Assembly: GCF_000444995.1 (NCBI RefSeq) | Contig: NC_022041.1 | Location: 1,028,001 to 1,092,000 of the forward strand | Length of the DNA: 64,000 nt | Source: Paracoccus aminophilus JCM 7686 | Lineage (GTDB): Bacteria > Pseudomonadota > Alphaproteobacteria > Rhodobacterales > Rhodobacteraceae | Direction of reading: 5' to 3' | Part shown: positions 44,044 through 52,266 of the stretch, piece after piece | Layout: each line of letters starts with the position of its first letter | How positions within the stretch are numbered: the stretch's first letter is position 1 | Notes under the pieces: model-generated | Databases searched by the model: none | Told to the model about the DNA's origin: nothing | The model's input: the letters and a program-made list of their open reading frames with translations, nothing else | Made by a program: the position numbers and the translations under genes

Positions 44044-44907
44044 ATGACCAAAGTGCCCTATCTCACCCCCGTGCCAACGGAGACGGCGTCGGCCGCAGAG
44101 CCCGTCGCCGATATCGGCGCGAAAGCACGCACCGAGACCGGCGCGAAGACGGTTGCCGAGCGTCGCGCCGAAGAGGTGCTTCTCGTCGATGTCTCGGGCT
44201 TCGAGGGGCCGCTCGATCTGTTGCTGACGCTTGCGCGCACGCAGAAGGTCGATCTCATGCAGATCTCGGTGCTTGATCTTGCCGAGCAATATCTGGGCTT
44301 TGTCGATCAGGCCCGCGAGCTCCGGATCGAGCTTGCTGCGGATTATCTCGTCATGGCGGCCTGGCTCGCCTTCCTGAAATCGCGCCTGTTGTTGCCGCCC
44401 GATCCCGAGGCCGAAGGCCCCTCGGCCGAGGATATGGCGGCGCATCTTGCCTTCCAACTCGAACGGCTCGATGCGATGCGAGAGGCTGCGGCGCGGCTGA
44501 TGGCGCGCGACCGCTTGGGCCATCAGCGATTCGCGCGCGGCGCGCCCGAGCGCGTCACCCGCAACCGCCAGACCCAGTGGCAGGCCGGGCTTCTCGATCT
44601 GATGCGCGCCTATGCGCGTCTGCGCACCCGTGACGAATTCCGCCCCTATGCCTTCGATCGCCGCGATGTCTTCACCATGGAACAGGCGCTCGAGCGGATG
44701 CGCGGCCTGATCGGCTATGTCGGGGACTGGACCGCGATTGCGGATTTCCTGCCCGAAGGCTGGGAGGATCAGGGACCACGCCGGCGCTCGGCCACGGCTG
44801 CGACCTTCGCGGCCTCGCTCGAACTTGCCAAACAGGGGCTGATCGAGCTCCATCAGACCGAAACCTTCGCGCCGATCTCGATTCGGCGCAAAAGCCCGAC
44901 AGCATGA
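44044..44907 (+). CDS. scpA: Segregation and condensation protein A
   Basis: Kleisin subunit of the SMC-ScpAB condensin complex that organises the chromosome. The 287-aa protein has an N-terminal variable region (about 40 residues) and the ScpA core: VSGFEGPLDLLLTLARTQKVDLMQISVLDLAEQYL, ADYLVMAAWLAFLKSRLLLP and the C-terminal winged-helix region with FAASLELAKQGLIELHQTETFAPI. Overlaps scpB by 4 nt (ATGA). The partner smc gene is not in the window. Confidence 0.97.
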   Translation: MTKVPYLTPVPTETASAAEPVADIGAKARTETGAKTVAERRAEEVLLVDVSGFEGPLDLLLTLARTQKVDLMQISVLDLAEQYLGFVDQARELRIELAADYLVMAAWLAFLKSRLLLPPDPEAEGPSAEDMAAHLAFQLERLDAMREAAARLMARDRLGHQRFARGAPERVTRNRQTQWQAGLLDLMRAYARLRTRDEFRPYAFDRRDVFTMEQALERMRGLIGYVGDWTAIADFLPEGWEDQGPRRRSATAATFAASLELAKQGLIELHQTETFAPISIRRKSPTA

Positions 44908-45599
44908 GCAATTTGACCAAGACCAGCCCGACCCCAGATGATGCCGCCGCAGACGCGGATCCGAACCGCTTTCCGCCGCCGCCGCTTTTCGAGCAGGAGC
45001 GTATGGTCGAGGCGATTCTTTTTGCCTCGAATGCGCCGATGACCATGCGCCAGATCGCCGCGCGGATGCCTGCCGGCTGCGATCCGGCCGAGGTGATCTA
45101 TGGGCTCAAGGTCCGCTATGAGGGCCGGGGCGTGCATCTGGGCAAGGTCGGCGATGCCTGGGCCTTCCGCACGGCGGGCGATCTTGGTTTCCTGATGGAA
45201 GAGGATGCGATCGAGAATCGCCGCCTCTCGCGCGCCGCGACCGAGACCCTCGCGGTAATCGCCTATCACCAGCCCGTCACCCGCGCCGAGATCGAAGAGA
45301 TCCGGGGCGTGACCGTCAATCGCGGCACACTCGATCAGCTCATCGAAATGGGCTGGGTCCGGATCGGGCGGCGGCGGATGTCGCCGGGGCGGCCCTCGAC
45401 CTTTGTCGTCACCGAAGAATTTCTCGACCATTTCGGGCTCGAAAGCGCCCGCGATCTGCCCGGATTGACCGAATTGCGCGCGGCCGGGCTGCTCGAATCG
45501 CGCCCGCCCGCCTCTGCTTTGCCAGCCGATCTTTTCCCCGAGCGTCAGCCCGAGGACGAGCCGACCGGCCCCGCTGACGACCTTTTTGACGACGAATGA
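44904..45599 (+). CDS. scpB: Segregation and condensation protein B
   Basis: Kite subunit of SMC-ScpAB, binding ScpA as a dimer of two winged-helix domains. The 231-aa protein shows MVEAILFASNAPMTMRQIAARMP, AWAFRTAGDLGFLM, TLAVIAYHQPVTRAEIEEIRGV and GRPSTFVVTEEFLDHFGLESARDLPGL, the standard ScpB signature. The acidic C-terminus is variable. Coupled to scpA upstream and to the small basic protein gene downstream by ATGA overlaps. Confidence 0.97.
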   Translation: MSNLTKTSPTPDDAAADADPNRFPPPPLFEQERMVEAILFASNAPMTMRQIAARMPAGCDPAEVIYGLKVRYEGRGVHLGKVGDAWAFRTAGDLGFLMEEDAIENRRLSRAATETLAVIAYHQPVTRAEIEEIRGVTVNRGTLDQLIEMGWVRIGRRRMSPGRPSTFVVTEEFLDHFGLESARDLPGLTELRAAGLLESRPPASALPADLFPERQPEDEPTGPADDLFDDE

Positions 45600-45838
45600 G
45601 CCAGAGTGTTCACACCATGAGCCAGATTTTCAACCGGATCTCCCGGATGCTGACCAACAAGCTGATGAATTGGGGGATGCGCCGCGCCACCAAGGCCGCG
45701 ACCCAGCCCGCCAAAACCGCGCCCAAGGATGCGCGCGCGCCGGTCTCGAGCCAGCAGGCGCAGCGCCAGAAGGCACAGCGCGAGGCCGCCAAACGCGCCC
45801 GTCAGGCCGCGCAGATCACGCGGCGAATCGGCAAGTAA
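45596..45838 (+). CDS. Small basic protein translationally coupled to scpB
   Basis: 80-aa hypothetical protein, strongly basic, without signal peptide or transmembrane helix. Its N-terminal part (SQIFNRISRMLTNKLMNWGMRRATKA) could form an amphipathic helix; the rest is Lys/Arg/Gln/Ala-rich (QRQKAQREAAKRARQAAQITRRIGK), the composition of a nucleic-acid- or membrane-surface-binding peptide. ATG 45596 overlaps the scpB stop; an internal ATG gives a 73-aa version. I recall similar short genes behind scpB in other Rhodobacterales but know no function. Confidence 0.7.
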   Translation: MSQSVHTMSQIFNRISRMLTNKLMNWGMRRATKAATQPAKTAPKDARAPVSSQQAQRQKAQREAAKRARQAAQITRRIGK

Positions 45839-45886
45839 GCCCGCGACAGGACGGCGACAGGCGAGGCTGAAGGCCTCGCCACCGCC

Positions 45887-46954
45887 TCAGCGGAACTGTT
45901 TGGCGAGCTTCAGCCCCTGTCCCTGATAGTTCGAGGCGATGCCCGTGCCGTAAAGCCGTTCGGGCCGCGCCGCCATGCGCTCATAGACCAAGCGCCCGAC
46001 GACTTGGCCGTGTTCCAGCGCGAAGGGTGCTTCGTGGCAGCGCACCTCCAGCACACCGCGCGCGCCGGTTCCTGCCGTGCCATAGCCAAAACCCGGATCG
46101 AAAAAGCCCGCATAATGGACGCGGAACTCGCCGACCATGGCGAGATAGGGCGACATTTCGGCGGCATAATCGGGCGGGATCGCCACGGCTTCGCGGCTGA
46201 CCAGAATATAGAAAGCGCCGGGATCAAGAATCAGACTGCCGTCTTCGGTGCGCAGCTCATCCCAGAAATCGCGCGCCGGATAGGCGCCGATCCGGTCGAG
46301 GTCGATCACCCCGGTATGGGGCCGCGCGCGATAGCCCACGAGATCGCCCGCAGCGGGCCGCAGATCGACCGAGAAGCCCAGACCCTCGTCGATCAGCGCC
46401 GTGCCATTGACCAGCGGCTCTGCGCTGTGGAGCGCGCGCAGCTCGGCATCCGAGAGCACGGCCTGTCCCTGCCGCAACCGCAGCTGGTTCAGCCGCATCC
46501 CCGGCCGCACGAGGACCGAGAAGGAGCGCGGGCAGATCTCGGCGTAAAGCGGGCCGTCATAGCCTTCGGGCAGGCGGTCGAATTCGGTGCCATTGTCGGT
46601 CACAAGCCGGGTCAGCAAATCGAGCCGCCCGGTCGAGGATTTCGCATTGGCGACCGCATCGAGCCCGTGGGGCAGGCACAGCCGCTCCATCAGCGGGACC
46701 AGATAGACGCAGCCCTTTTCAAGCACCGCGCCGCCCGAAAGATCCATCCGGTGCATTTCGAAATCGGCGAGGCGATCCTCGACGCGGCGATCCTTGCCCG
46801 AGAGGAACGAGGCCCGCACCCGCCAGGCGCTGGTGCCCAGACGCAGGTCGAGGCTCGCAGGCTGGATCTGCTCGGGCAGAATCGGCTGGCTGGCTGAGAT
46901 TGCGCCGCTTTCGATCAGCTGGCGCAGGGAAAGATCGGGCAATACGCCGTTCAT
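45887..46954 (-). CDS. dcd: dCTP deaminase, double-length alphaproteobacterial form
   Basis: Deaminates dCTP to dUTP for thymidylate synthesis. At 355 aa it is nearly twice E. coli Dcd (193 aa); alphaproteobacteria have this long form with two dUTPase-fold units. Visible features are LPDLSLRQLIESGAISASQPI at the start, ANAKSSTGRLDLLTRLVTDNG in the first half and DPGFGYG-type trimer contact ending in the second half (FFDPGFGYGTAGTGARGVLEVRC). Lies downstream of a terminator following tRNA-Pro. The annotation rests on family pattern and length. Confidence 0.92.
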   Translation of the reverse strand: MNGVLPDLSLRQLIESGAISASQPILPEQIQPASLDLRLGTSAWRVRASFLSGKDRRVEDRLADFEMHRMDLSGGAVLEKGCVYLVPLMERLCLPHGLDAVANAKSSTGRLDLLTRLVTDNGTEFDRLPEGYDGPLYAEICPRSFSVLVRPGMRLNQLRLRQGQAVLSDAELRALHSAEPLVNGTALIDEGLGFSVDLRPAAGDLVGYRARPHTGVIDLDRIGAYPARDFWDELRTEDGSLILDPGAFYILVSREAVAIPPDYAAEMSPYLAMVGEFRVHYAGFFDPGFGYGTAGTGARGVLEVRCHEAPFALEHGQVVGRLVYERMAARPERLYGTGIASNYQGQGLKLAKQFR

Positions 46955-46973
46955 GATGGCTCCGCAGAAACGG

Positions 46974-47005
46974 AAAGGCTCACCCCGAGACCGGAGTGAG
47001 CCTTT
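46974..47005 (-). terminator. Terminator between tRNA-Pro and dcd
   Basis: AAAGGCTCAC and GTGAGCCTTT form a perfect 10-bp stem with a 12-nt loop; the minus-strand 3' arm ends in CCTTT. Confidence 0.8.
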
Positions 47006-47011
47006 CTGATT

Positions 47012-47089
47012 TGGTCGGGCCGGAGAGATTCGAACTCTCGACCTTCCGCCCCCCAGACGGACGCGCTAACCAGGCTGCGCCACGGCCCG
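47012..47089 (-). tRNA. tRNA-Pro(GGG)
   Basis: Acceptor CGGGCCG/CGGCCCG, D arm GCGC/GCGC, anticodon stem TCCGT/GCGGA with loop CTGGGGG (anticodon GGG), T arm GAGAG-TTCGAAT-CTCTC, discriminator A, encoded CCA. Confidence 0.97.
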
Positions 47090-47203
47090 AACGAGGCCAT
47101 ATAGTGCGATCCCGGCGCAGAGCACAAGAGGCGAAAGCCTGATTCTTCGCGGTAATTTTTCGCGCGGGCCAAAGCCCCTGAAATGACGCGCGACATGGCG
47201 TGC

Positions 47204-47815
47204 TCAGTCGGCGTTGCGCAGCCCGTCGCGCAGCGCGCGCGCGCCTGCGGGCAGGGGATCGGCATGAGGATCGCGACGCCCAAGCGCGGCGGCGGTCGCG
47301 ACAAGGCGGCCGAGCCATTCGTTTTCGGGAATGATCGCAATCTCGGGAAAAAGCGGCAAAGACTCGTCTTCGGGCGCAGGGCGAGACCGTTTGCGCGCGA
47401 TTGACGTCTCGGCTCGCGCAGGTGGCGCGGGGGCGTCGGTCAGGTCGAGTTGCAGCGTCAACGCCGCCTCGGCAGGCTCATCGGCAAGGACAAGGCGAGG
47501 GGTCGCCAGCGCCTCGGTCTGGTCGGTTGCGCCATCGCCCAGACGCAGCGCGCCAAGCCGACGCAGGGCCGCGCCCCGGTCTTCGGCGATCAGGCGTTTC
47601 GCGCCCCGGATCGACAGCCCTTCTTCGCGCATGACCTGACACAGGCCCGCGACCAGACGCACATCATCGGGGCGGTAATAACGCCGGCCATCGGCGCGTT
47701 TGACCGGGGAAAGCTGGCTGAACTGGCCTTCCCAATAGCGCAAGACATGCGGCGCGACGCCTACGAGGCGAGAGACCTCACCGATGGAGCGGAAGGCGTC
47801 GGGCGATTTGGTCAT
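47204..47815 (-). CDS. MerR family transcriptional regulator
   Basis: 203-aa DNA-binding regulator with an N-terminal MerR winged helix (about residues 9-80): [28 protein letters not shown] and [19 protein letters not shown]. The C-terminal half is variable, Ala/Arg/Glu-rich, without the Cys ligands of metal-sensing MerR proteins, so the effector is unknown. It follows ihfA after 6 nt on the same strand; plsX-fabH-ihfA-merR is a conserved alphaproteobacterial gene order, which suggests a housekeeping role rather than resistance. Confidence 0.93.
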   Translation of the reverse strand: MTKSPDAFRSIGEVSRLVGVAPHVLRYWEGQFSQLSPVKRADGRRYYRPDDVRLVAGLCQVMREEGLSIRGAKRLIAEDRGAALRRLGALRLGDGATDQTEALATPRLVLADEPAEAALTLQLDLTDAPAPPARAETSIARKRSRPAPEDESLPLFPEIAIIPENEWLGRLVATAAALGRRDPHADPLPAGARALRDGLRNAD

Positions 47816-47821
47816 GTCATC

Positions 47822-48124
47822 CTAGCGCTTGTTTCCCTCGGCCACGCGATCCTTCATCAGATGCGAGGGCCGGAATGTGAGCACCCGCCGGGGGGTAATC
47901 GGCACTTCTTCCCCGGTTTTGGGGTTGCGGCCGATCCGCTCGTTCTTGTCGCGGACCGAAAACGTGCCAAAGGACGAGATCTTGACCTGCTCGCCGCGCA
48001 CCAGCGCGTCAGAGATATGGCCAAGGACGCTTTCGACAAGCTGAGCCGATTCGTGGCGGGAAAGTCCCACGTCGCGGAATACTGCTTCTGCCAGATCCAT
48101 GCGGGTCAGGGTGGAGTCGCTCAT
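47822..48124 (-). CDS. ihfA: Integration host factor subunit alpha
   Basis: 100-aa DNA-bending protein that works as an IHF-alpha/beta heterodimer. Characteristic are [20 protein letters not shown], the dimer core [27 protein letters not shown] and the arm [21 protein letters not shown], with the Pro that intercalates into DNA in NPKTG. Start at ATG 48124 (MSDSTLTRM) with AAAGG upstream; the longer in-frame Met at 48193 is not supported. Pairs with the MerR gene; the upstream neighbour on the opposite strand is a DksA-like gene. Confidence 0.97.
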   Translation of the reverse strand: MSDSTLTRMDLAEAVFRDVGLSRHESAQLVESVLGHISDALVRGEQVKISSFGTFSVRDKNERIGRNPKTGEEVPITPRRVLTFRPSHLMKDRVAEGNKR

Positions 48125-48422
48125 CAGGTCAACCTTTCGAATGGATGTCAGGATGCGGATTTTGCTGTGCCGAGTCAACATCGCACCAAGCAATCTGTTC
48201 CCGCATCTATACGGAATTCAACGATTATTCGAGGCATCCGATTGCATTTCGGGGGGGAAACGGTTGGCTCTGTGCCAAAATCTGCCGAACTGTTCGGTTT
48301 GGTTTTGCCCCCAGCTCTGCTGTGATCGCGCCAATCGGCCGCCTTTTGACGGATTTGAACTTTGGCGTGGACTGCCTAAATTGGGAGTTTCAGCCGTTCG
48401 GTGGCGAGATTGTGAGGAGACT

Positions 48423-48695
48423 ATGGCCGGAGGATGGGCGCGCGACGGCGCGGTGAATGAACAGATCGAGGCCTCGATTGCCGATGAGCTCGCCCGGATG
48501 CGGGCCGAGCGTGAGGCATTGCGCGGCGAAAGCCTTGAGGTATGTGAAGAATGCGGCGAGCCGATCCCGCTTGCCCGCCGCAAGGCGGTGCCGGGCGTGC
48601 GGCTTTGCGTGTCCTGTCAGCAAAGCCGGGATGGCTCTTTTCGATCCCGCGCCGGGTTCAACCGTCGCGGTTCGAAGGATTCGCAGATGAAATAG
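48423..48695 (+). CDS. DksA/TraR-type C4 zinc finger protein
   Basis: 90-aa protein like YbiI/TraR. It has an N-terminal coiled-coil helix (about residues 11-38, NEQIEASIADELARMRAEREALR) and a C4 zinc finger CEECGEPIPLARRKAVPGVRLCVSCQ (Cys pairs spaced 2-17-2). It lacks the longer coiled coil of true DksA, so direct ppGpp-dependent action on RNA polymerase is uncertain. Start at ATG 48423 has GAGGAG just upstream. It is transcribed against its neighbours, between ihfA and fabH, and its stop lies 3 bp from the fabH stop. Confidence 0.9.
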   Translation: MAGGWARDGAVNEQIEASIADELARMRAEREALRGESLEVCEECGEPIPLARRKAVPGVRLCVSCQQSRDGSFRSRAGFNRRGSKDSQMK

Positions 48696-48698
48696 GCG

Positions 48699-49673
48699 TT
48701 ACCAGCGCAGAACGACGGCGCCCCAGGCAAGACCGCCGCCGATCGCCTCGGCCACCAGAATATCGCCGGGGTTGAAACGACCCTCGGCATTGGCGACCGA
48801 CATCGCCAGCGGAATCGAGGCCGCCGAGGTATTGCCGTGATCGGCCACGGTCAGCACGACCTTGTCCATCGGCAGGCCCATGCGCTTCGCGGTGGCCTCG
48901 ATGATCCGGATATTGGCCTGATGCGGCACCAGCCAATCGACATCGTCTTGCGCAAGACCGGCGCGCTCGATCGCGCGATGGGCGGTTGCGGCGAGTTTCT
49001 CGACGGCATGGCGGAAGACGAGATTGCCCTGCATCCGCAGATGACCCGCCGTGCCGGTGGTGGCAACGCCGCCATCGACATAAAGCAGATCGCGGTATTG
49101 GCCGTCCGAATTCAGATCGAGCGCCAGAATGCCGCGATCTTCCTTGGTGCCCTGACCGTCCTGCGCCTCCAGAATGACGGCGCCCGCGCCATCGCCGAAA
49201 AGCACGCAGGTGCCGCGGTCGCTCCAGTCGAGGATTCGGCTGAAGACCTCGGCGCCGATCACCAGAATGCGGTCGGCCTGACCGGCGCGCAGCAGGGCAT
49301 CGGCGGTCGAAAGCGCATAGACAAAGCCCGCGCATACCGCCTGAACGTCAAAAGCAAAGCCGCGTTTCATGCCGATCCCGGCTTGAATCATCGTCGCGAC
49401 AGAAGGGAAGGTCAGATCGGGGGTCGAGGTCGCGACGATAATCGCGTCGATGTCATCGGCGGTCAGCCCGGCATTGGCCAAAGCGGCCTTAGCCGCTTCA
49501 ATGCCGAGATCGCTGGTGGTTTGACCTTCGGCCGCGAAATGGCGCCGCTCGATCCCGGTCCGGGCACGGATCCATTCATCGGTCGTGTCGAGATTTTGTT
49601 CAAAGAACGCGTTCTCTTCAACGCGTTCGGGGAGATAGTGACCGGTTCCCCGAACGACCGAGCGACGAATCAT
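48699..49673 (-). CDS. fabH: 3-oxoacyl-[acyl-carrier-protein] synthase III
   Basis: Condenses acetyl-CoA with malonyl-ACP to start fatty acid synthesis. The 324-aa thiolase-fold enzyme has the catalytic triad: Cys114 in VQAVCAGFVYAL, His in WLVPHQANIRII and Asn in ADHGNTSAASIP; TDEWIRARTGIERRH near residue 31 is the CoA-binding signature. It overlaps the plsX stop by 4 nt and is co-transcribed with plsX and rpmF. Confidence 0.98.
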   Translation of the reverse strand: MIRRSVVRGTGHYLPERVEENAFFEQNLDTTDEWIRARTGIERRHFAAEGQTTSDLGIEAAKAALANAGLTADDIDAIIVATSTPDLTFPSVATMIQAGIGMKRGFAFDVQAVCAGFVYALSTADALLRAGQADRILVIGAEVFSRILDWSDRGTCVLFGDGAGAVILEAQDGQGTKEDRGILALDLNSDGQYRDLLYVDGGVATTGTAGHLRMQGNLVFRHAVEKLAATAHRAIERAGLAQDDVDWLVPHQANIRIIEATAKRMGLPMDKVVLTVADHGNTSAASIPLAMSVANAEGRFNPGDILVAEAIGGGLAWGAVVLRW

Positions 49674-50812
49674 GCCTTGTTCTCCGATACCGGCTGATCG
49701 GCCTGCTGTGCCGTCGCCGATTGTTCTGGGCCATCCTCGATCGAGGTGGCGGATTGTGCGACGCGCGCGGCGAGCCGGTCCTGAAAGCCCGATTGCACGA
49801 GCTGAACGGCCAGACGGATCGCGGCGGCAACGCCTGTCGAATCGGCAGAGCCGTGCGATTTCACGACCGTGCCGTTGAGCCCCAGAAAGACGCCGCCATT
49901 GACACGGCGGGGATCGATCCGGCGCTGCAGGCGCTTGAGCGAGGTCATCGCCAGAAGGGCCGCGAATTTCGACAGGATCGAATTGCTGAAAGCGTCCTTC
50001 AGGAACTCGCCGACCAGCTTGGCGGTTCCCTCGCCGGCTTTCAGGGCGATATTGCCGGTGAAACCGTCCATGACGATGACATCGACCTTGGACGAGGCCA
50101 AATCGCCGCCTTCGACAAAGCCGATATATTCGAAATTGGCATCCGCTGCGGCCTTGGAGATCAGCTCTCCGGCCAGTTTCAGCTCTGCCTTGCCCTTATG
50201 CTCTTCGGTCCCGACATTCATCAGGCCGATGCGGGGGCGCTCGACGCCAAGCCCGTTGCGGCAATAGGCCGAGCCCATCAGGGCGTATTGAAGAAGATCT
50301 GGAGCATCCGCCCGGATATCGGCACCGACATCGAGCATGATGTTGAAGCCCTGCGGATTGCGCGAGGGCCAGAGGCAGGCGATGGCGGGGCGGTTGACGC
50401 CCGGAAGCTTGCGCAACCGGATCATCGACAGCGCCATCAACGCGCCGGTATTGCCGCAGGAAACGGCAACAGAGGCTTCATGCGTGCGCACCGAATCGAT
50501 GGTCGACCACATGCTGGTGCCATCGCCATTGCGCACGACCTGACTGGGCTTGTCACTCATCGTGACAACGCCAGCCGCATCGCGGATGGTGCAACGGGCC
50601 GACAGCCCGCTATGCTGGGCAATCAGCCGTTCAAGCTCGGCTTGGGGACCGTGGACGATATACCGGATATCCGGATTCTCGGCCGCACTTTCGGCAATGC
50701 CGGAAATGACCGCGGTCGGACCGCGATCGCCTCCCATGGCGTCAACCGATACCACCACGCTTCCACCGGAAGAGGAGGTAAGCGCCGGGTTTTTCAGCTC
50801 GACCGAGGACAT
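49670..50812 (-). CDS. plsX: Phosphate acyltransferase PlsX
   Basis: Converts acyl-ACP to acyl-phosphate for phospholipid synthesis, membrane-associated. The 380-aa protein shows VSVDAMGGDRGPTAVISG, AVSCGNTGALMALSMIRLRKLPGVNRPAI, RIGLMNVGTEEHKGK and VDVIVMDGFTGNIALKAGEG, all diagnostic. The first 18 residues and the C-terminal 40 are extra and variable. Sits 17 nt downstream of rpmF and overlaps fabH, a conserved ribosome/lipid operon. Confidence 0.97.
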   Translation of the reverse strand: MSSVELKNPALTSSSGGSVVVSVDAMGGDRGPTAVISGIAESAAENPDIRYIVHGPQAELERLIAQHSGLSARCTIRDAAGVVTMSDKPSQVVRNGDGTSMWSTIDSVRTHEASVAVSCGNTGALMALSMIRLRKLPGVNRPAIACLWPSRNPQGFNIMLDVGADIRADAPDLLQYALMGSAYCRNGLGVERPRIGLMNVGTEEHKGKAELKLAGELISKAAADANFEYIGFVEGGDLASSKVDVIVMDGFTGNIALKAGEGTAKLVGEFLKDAFSNSILSKFAALLAMTSLKRLQRRIDPRRVNGGVFLGLNGTVVKSHGSADSTGVAAAIRLAVQLVQSGFQDRLAARVAQSATSIEDGPEQSATAQQADQPVSENKA

Positions 50813-50829
50813 GTCCGCGGGACTACCGA

Positions 50830-51036
50830 TTATGCCGCGTCGTCGTCCAGATCGACGGCATTCGCCTGCGCGACGACTTCACGGTCAGCATAGTGACCGC
50901 AAGACGGGCAGACGTGGTGCGGGCGCTTGAGCTCACCGCAGTTGGTGCATTCGTTCGGATTGCCAGCAACGAGAGCGTCGTGCGAACGACGCATGTTACG
51001 GCGGGACCGGGTAACTCGGTTCTGAGGGACGGCCAT
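50830..51036 (-). CDS. rpmF: 50S ribosomal protein L32
   Basis: 68-aa large-subunit protein. [20 protein letters not shown] is the classic N-terminus, and two Cys pairs ([17 protein letters not shown]) form the zinc-binding form of L32. First gene of rpmF-plsX-fabH. In many bacteria a DUF177/YceD gene precedes rpmF; the 261 bp upstream here do not hold one. A short inverted repeat GTCCA-AAA-TGGAC (51067-51079) lies in the presumed leader. Confidence 0.98.
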   Translation of the reverse strand: MAVPQNRVTRSRRNMRRSHDALVAGNPNECTNCGELKRPHHVCPSCGHYADREVVAQANAVDLDDDAA

Positions 51037-51297
51037 GTCTCAACCTCGGGTGGTTCGGGGGGCTGGGTCCAAAATGGACGGCCCCGTGTTATGCGTTTCG
51101 GATCGATGCAAGGCATTAGGCTAGGACGCTCATGCCCGCAAGTCGAAAGGGCAGGACCGGCCTGAGGAAGTACCCCACCGCTCGAATGAACGCGCGAAAA
51201 TAGCGGGATTCCCGTTTTTCGCAAGTCCATTCTCGAAAAAAAGCCCGGTCACCGGCGATCACGCCAAAGCGGCGCTGCCTTTCACCGGGCCTTGGCT

Positions 51298-52116
51298 TTA
51301 TTTTCCAAGCTTGGCGTGGACTTCGTCGATGTCGATTTCGCCCAGAGGCAGCTTGTTATCGGGATTGTCGAAATCATAGCGGAAAAGCTTGAAGTCGCGT
51401 TTGTAGATTTCCCAGACGAGATGGCGCGAAAGATCGTCGAAATAATCGCTGACCTTATGGGCGCGCTTCGGGCCGTGGCCTTCGGATTCGTTGAACCGCG
51501 GCACCTTGGTCAGATCGACGTTGACCGGGGTCTCGGTCGCGGCGAGCACCTTGGCCATGCCCTCGTCAAACTTCTCGGTAAAGAAGATCTGGTCGTAACG
51601 TCCGCCATTGGCGATGAAGGTCGCGACATGGCCCGAGACGGCGGACCAGTGAATGTCGGGCTCCATCGGGCGGCGCCAACGGATGGTGTCGCGCGCAAAC
51701 AGCAGGAAGCGGCGGAAGCTCTTGATCTGGTCGAAGTCGAAATTGTCCTCGGGGCTGCCGACCTCGATGCCGTAACGCTGCAAGAGCTGGGGCACGAGAT
51801 TGCCGCGGTAGCGTTTCCCGTTGCGCTGGATCCCGGCGATCTTGTCGAAGAAGGACGACAGAATCCGTGCATAGGGGTTTCTGACGCAGGTGAAGGTCAC
51901 GCTGTCATGGTTGCGCACGGCCTCTTCGATCGGGGCGCGGCTCTGGTCCTGAGACCATTTGTGCAGGCCATCCTTGCTGTCATGGATATCGCCTTCGAAA
52001 TAGCGTCCATGATCCGAATAGAACATGATCTGGCCAATGGATGAGCAGGCACATTTCGGGACGACCCGATAGACCATGCTACCACTCTCGGTCATCCAGG
52101 TTCCGGGAAATTCCAT
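51298..52116 (-). CDS. Sulfotransferase family protein
   Basis: 272-aa member of the Golgi-type sulfotransferase family 2. The PAPS 5'-phosphosulfate loop corresponds to YRVVPKCACSSIGQIMFY (about residues 16-33) and the 3'-phosphate site to FTCVRNPYARILSSFFDKI (about 74-92). A transfer of sulfate to a glycan or lipid is expected; the acceptor is unknown. No signal peptide or membrane helix is visible, so it is probably cytoplasmic. Divergent from the branching glycosyltransferase gene with 150 bp between starts, suggesting both act on the same surface polymer (inference). Confidence 0.88.
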   Translation of the reverse strand: MEFPGTWMTESGSMVYRVVPKCACSSIGQIMFYSDHGRYFEGDIHDSKDGLHKWSQDQSRAPIEEAVRNHDSVTFTCVRNPYARILSSFFDKIAGIQRNGKRYRGNLVPQLLQRYGIEVGSPEDNFDFDQIKSFRRFLLFARDTIRWRRPMEPDIHWSAVSGHVATFIANGGRYDQIFFTEKFDEGMAKVLAATETPVNVDLTKVPRFNESEGHGPKRAHKVSDYFDDLSRHLVWEIYKRDFKLFRYDFDNPDNKLPLGEIDIDEVHAKLGK

Positions 52117-52266
52117 CGTCGGCTGCCTTTCGCGTTCAGGGGGACGGACACCTGCCCGTCGAGCTTGCTCTACCTGCTAAAATCGTTAGAGACAGAAAGC
52201 AATTCGATCACGGGCTTTCACGCGTTTGTCCCGGATTTTATTCGATACAACAGAACTTTGAGACTT

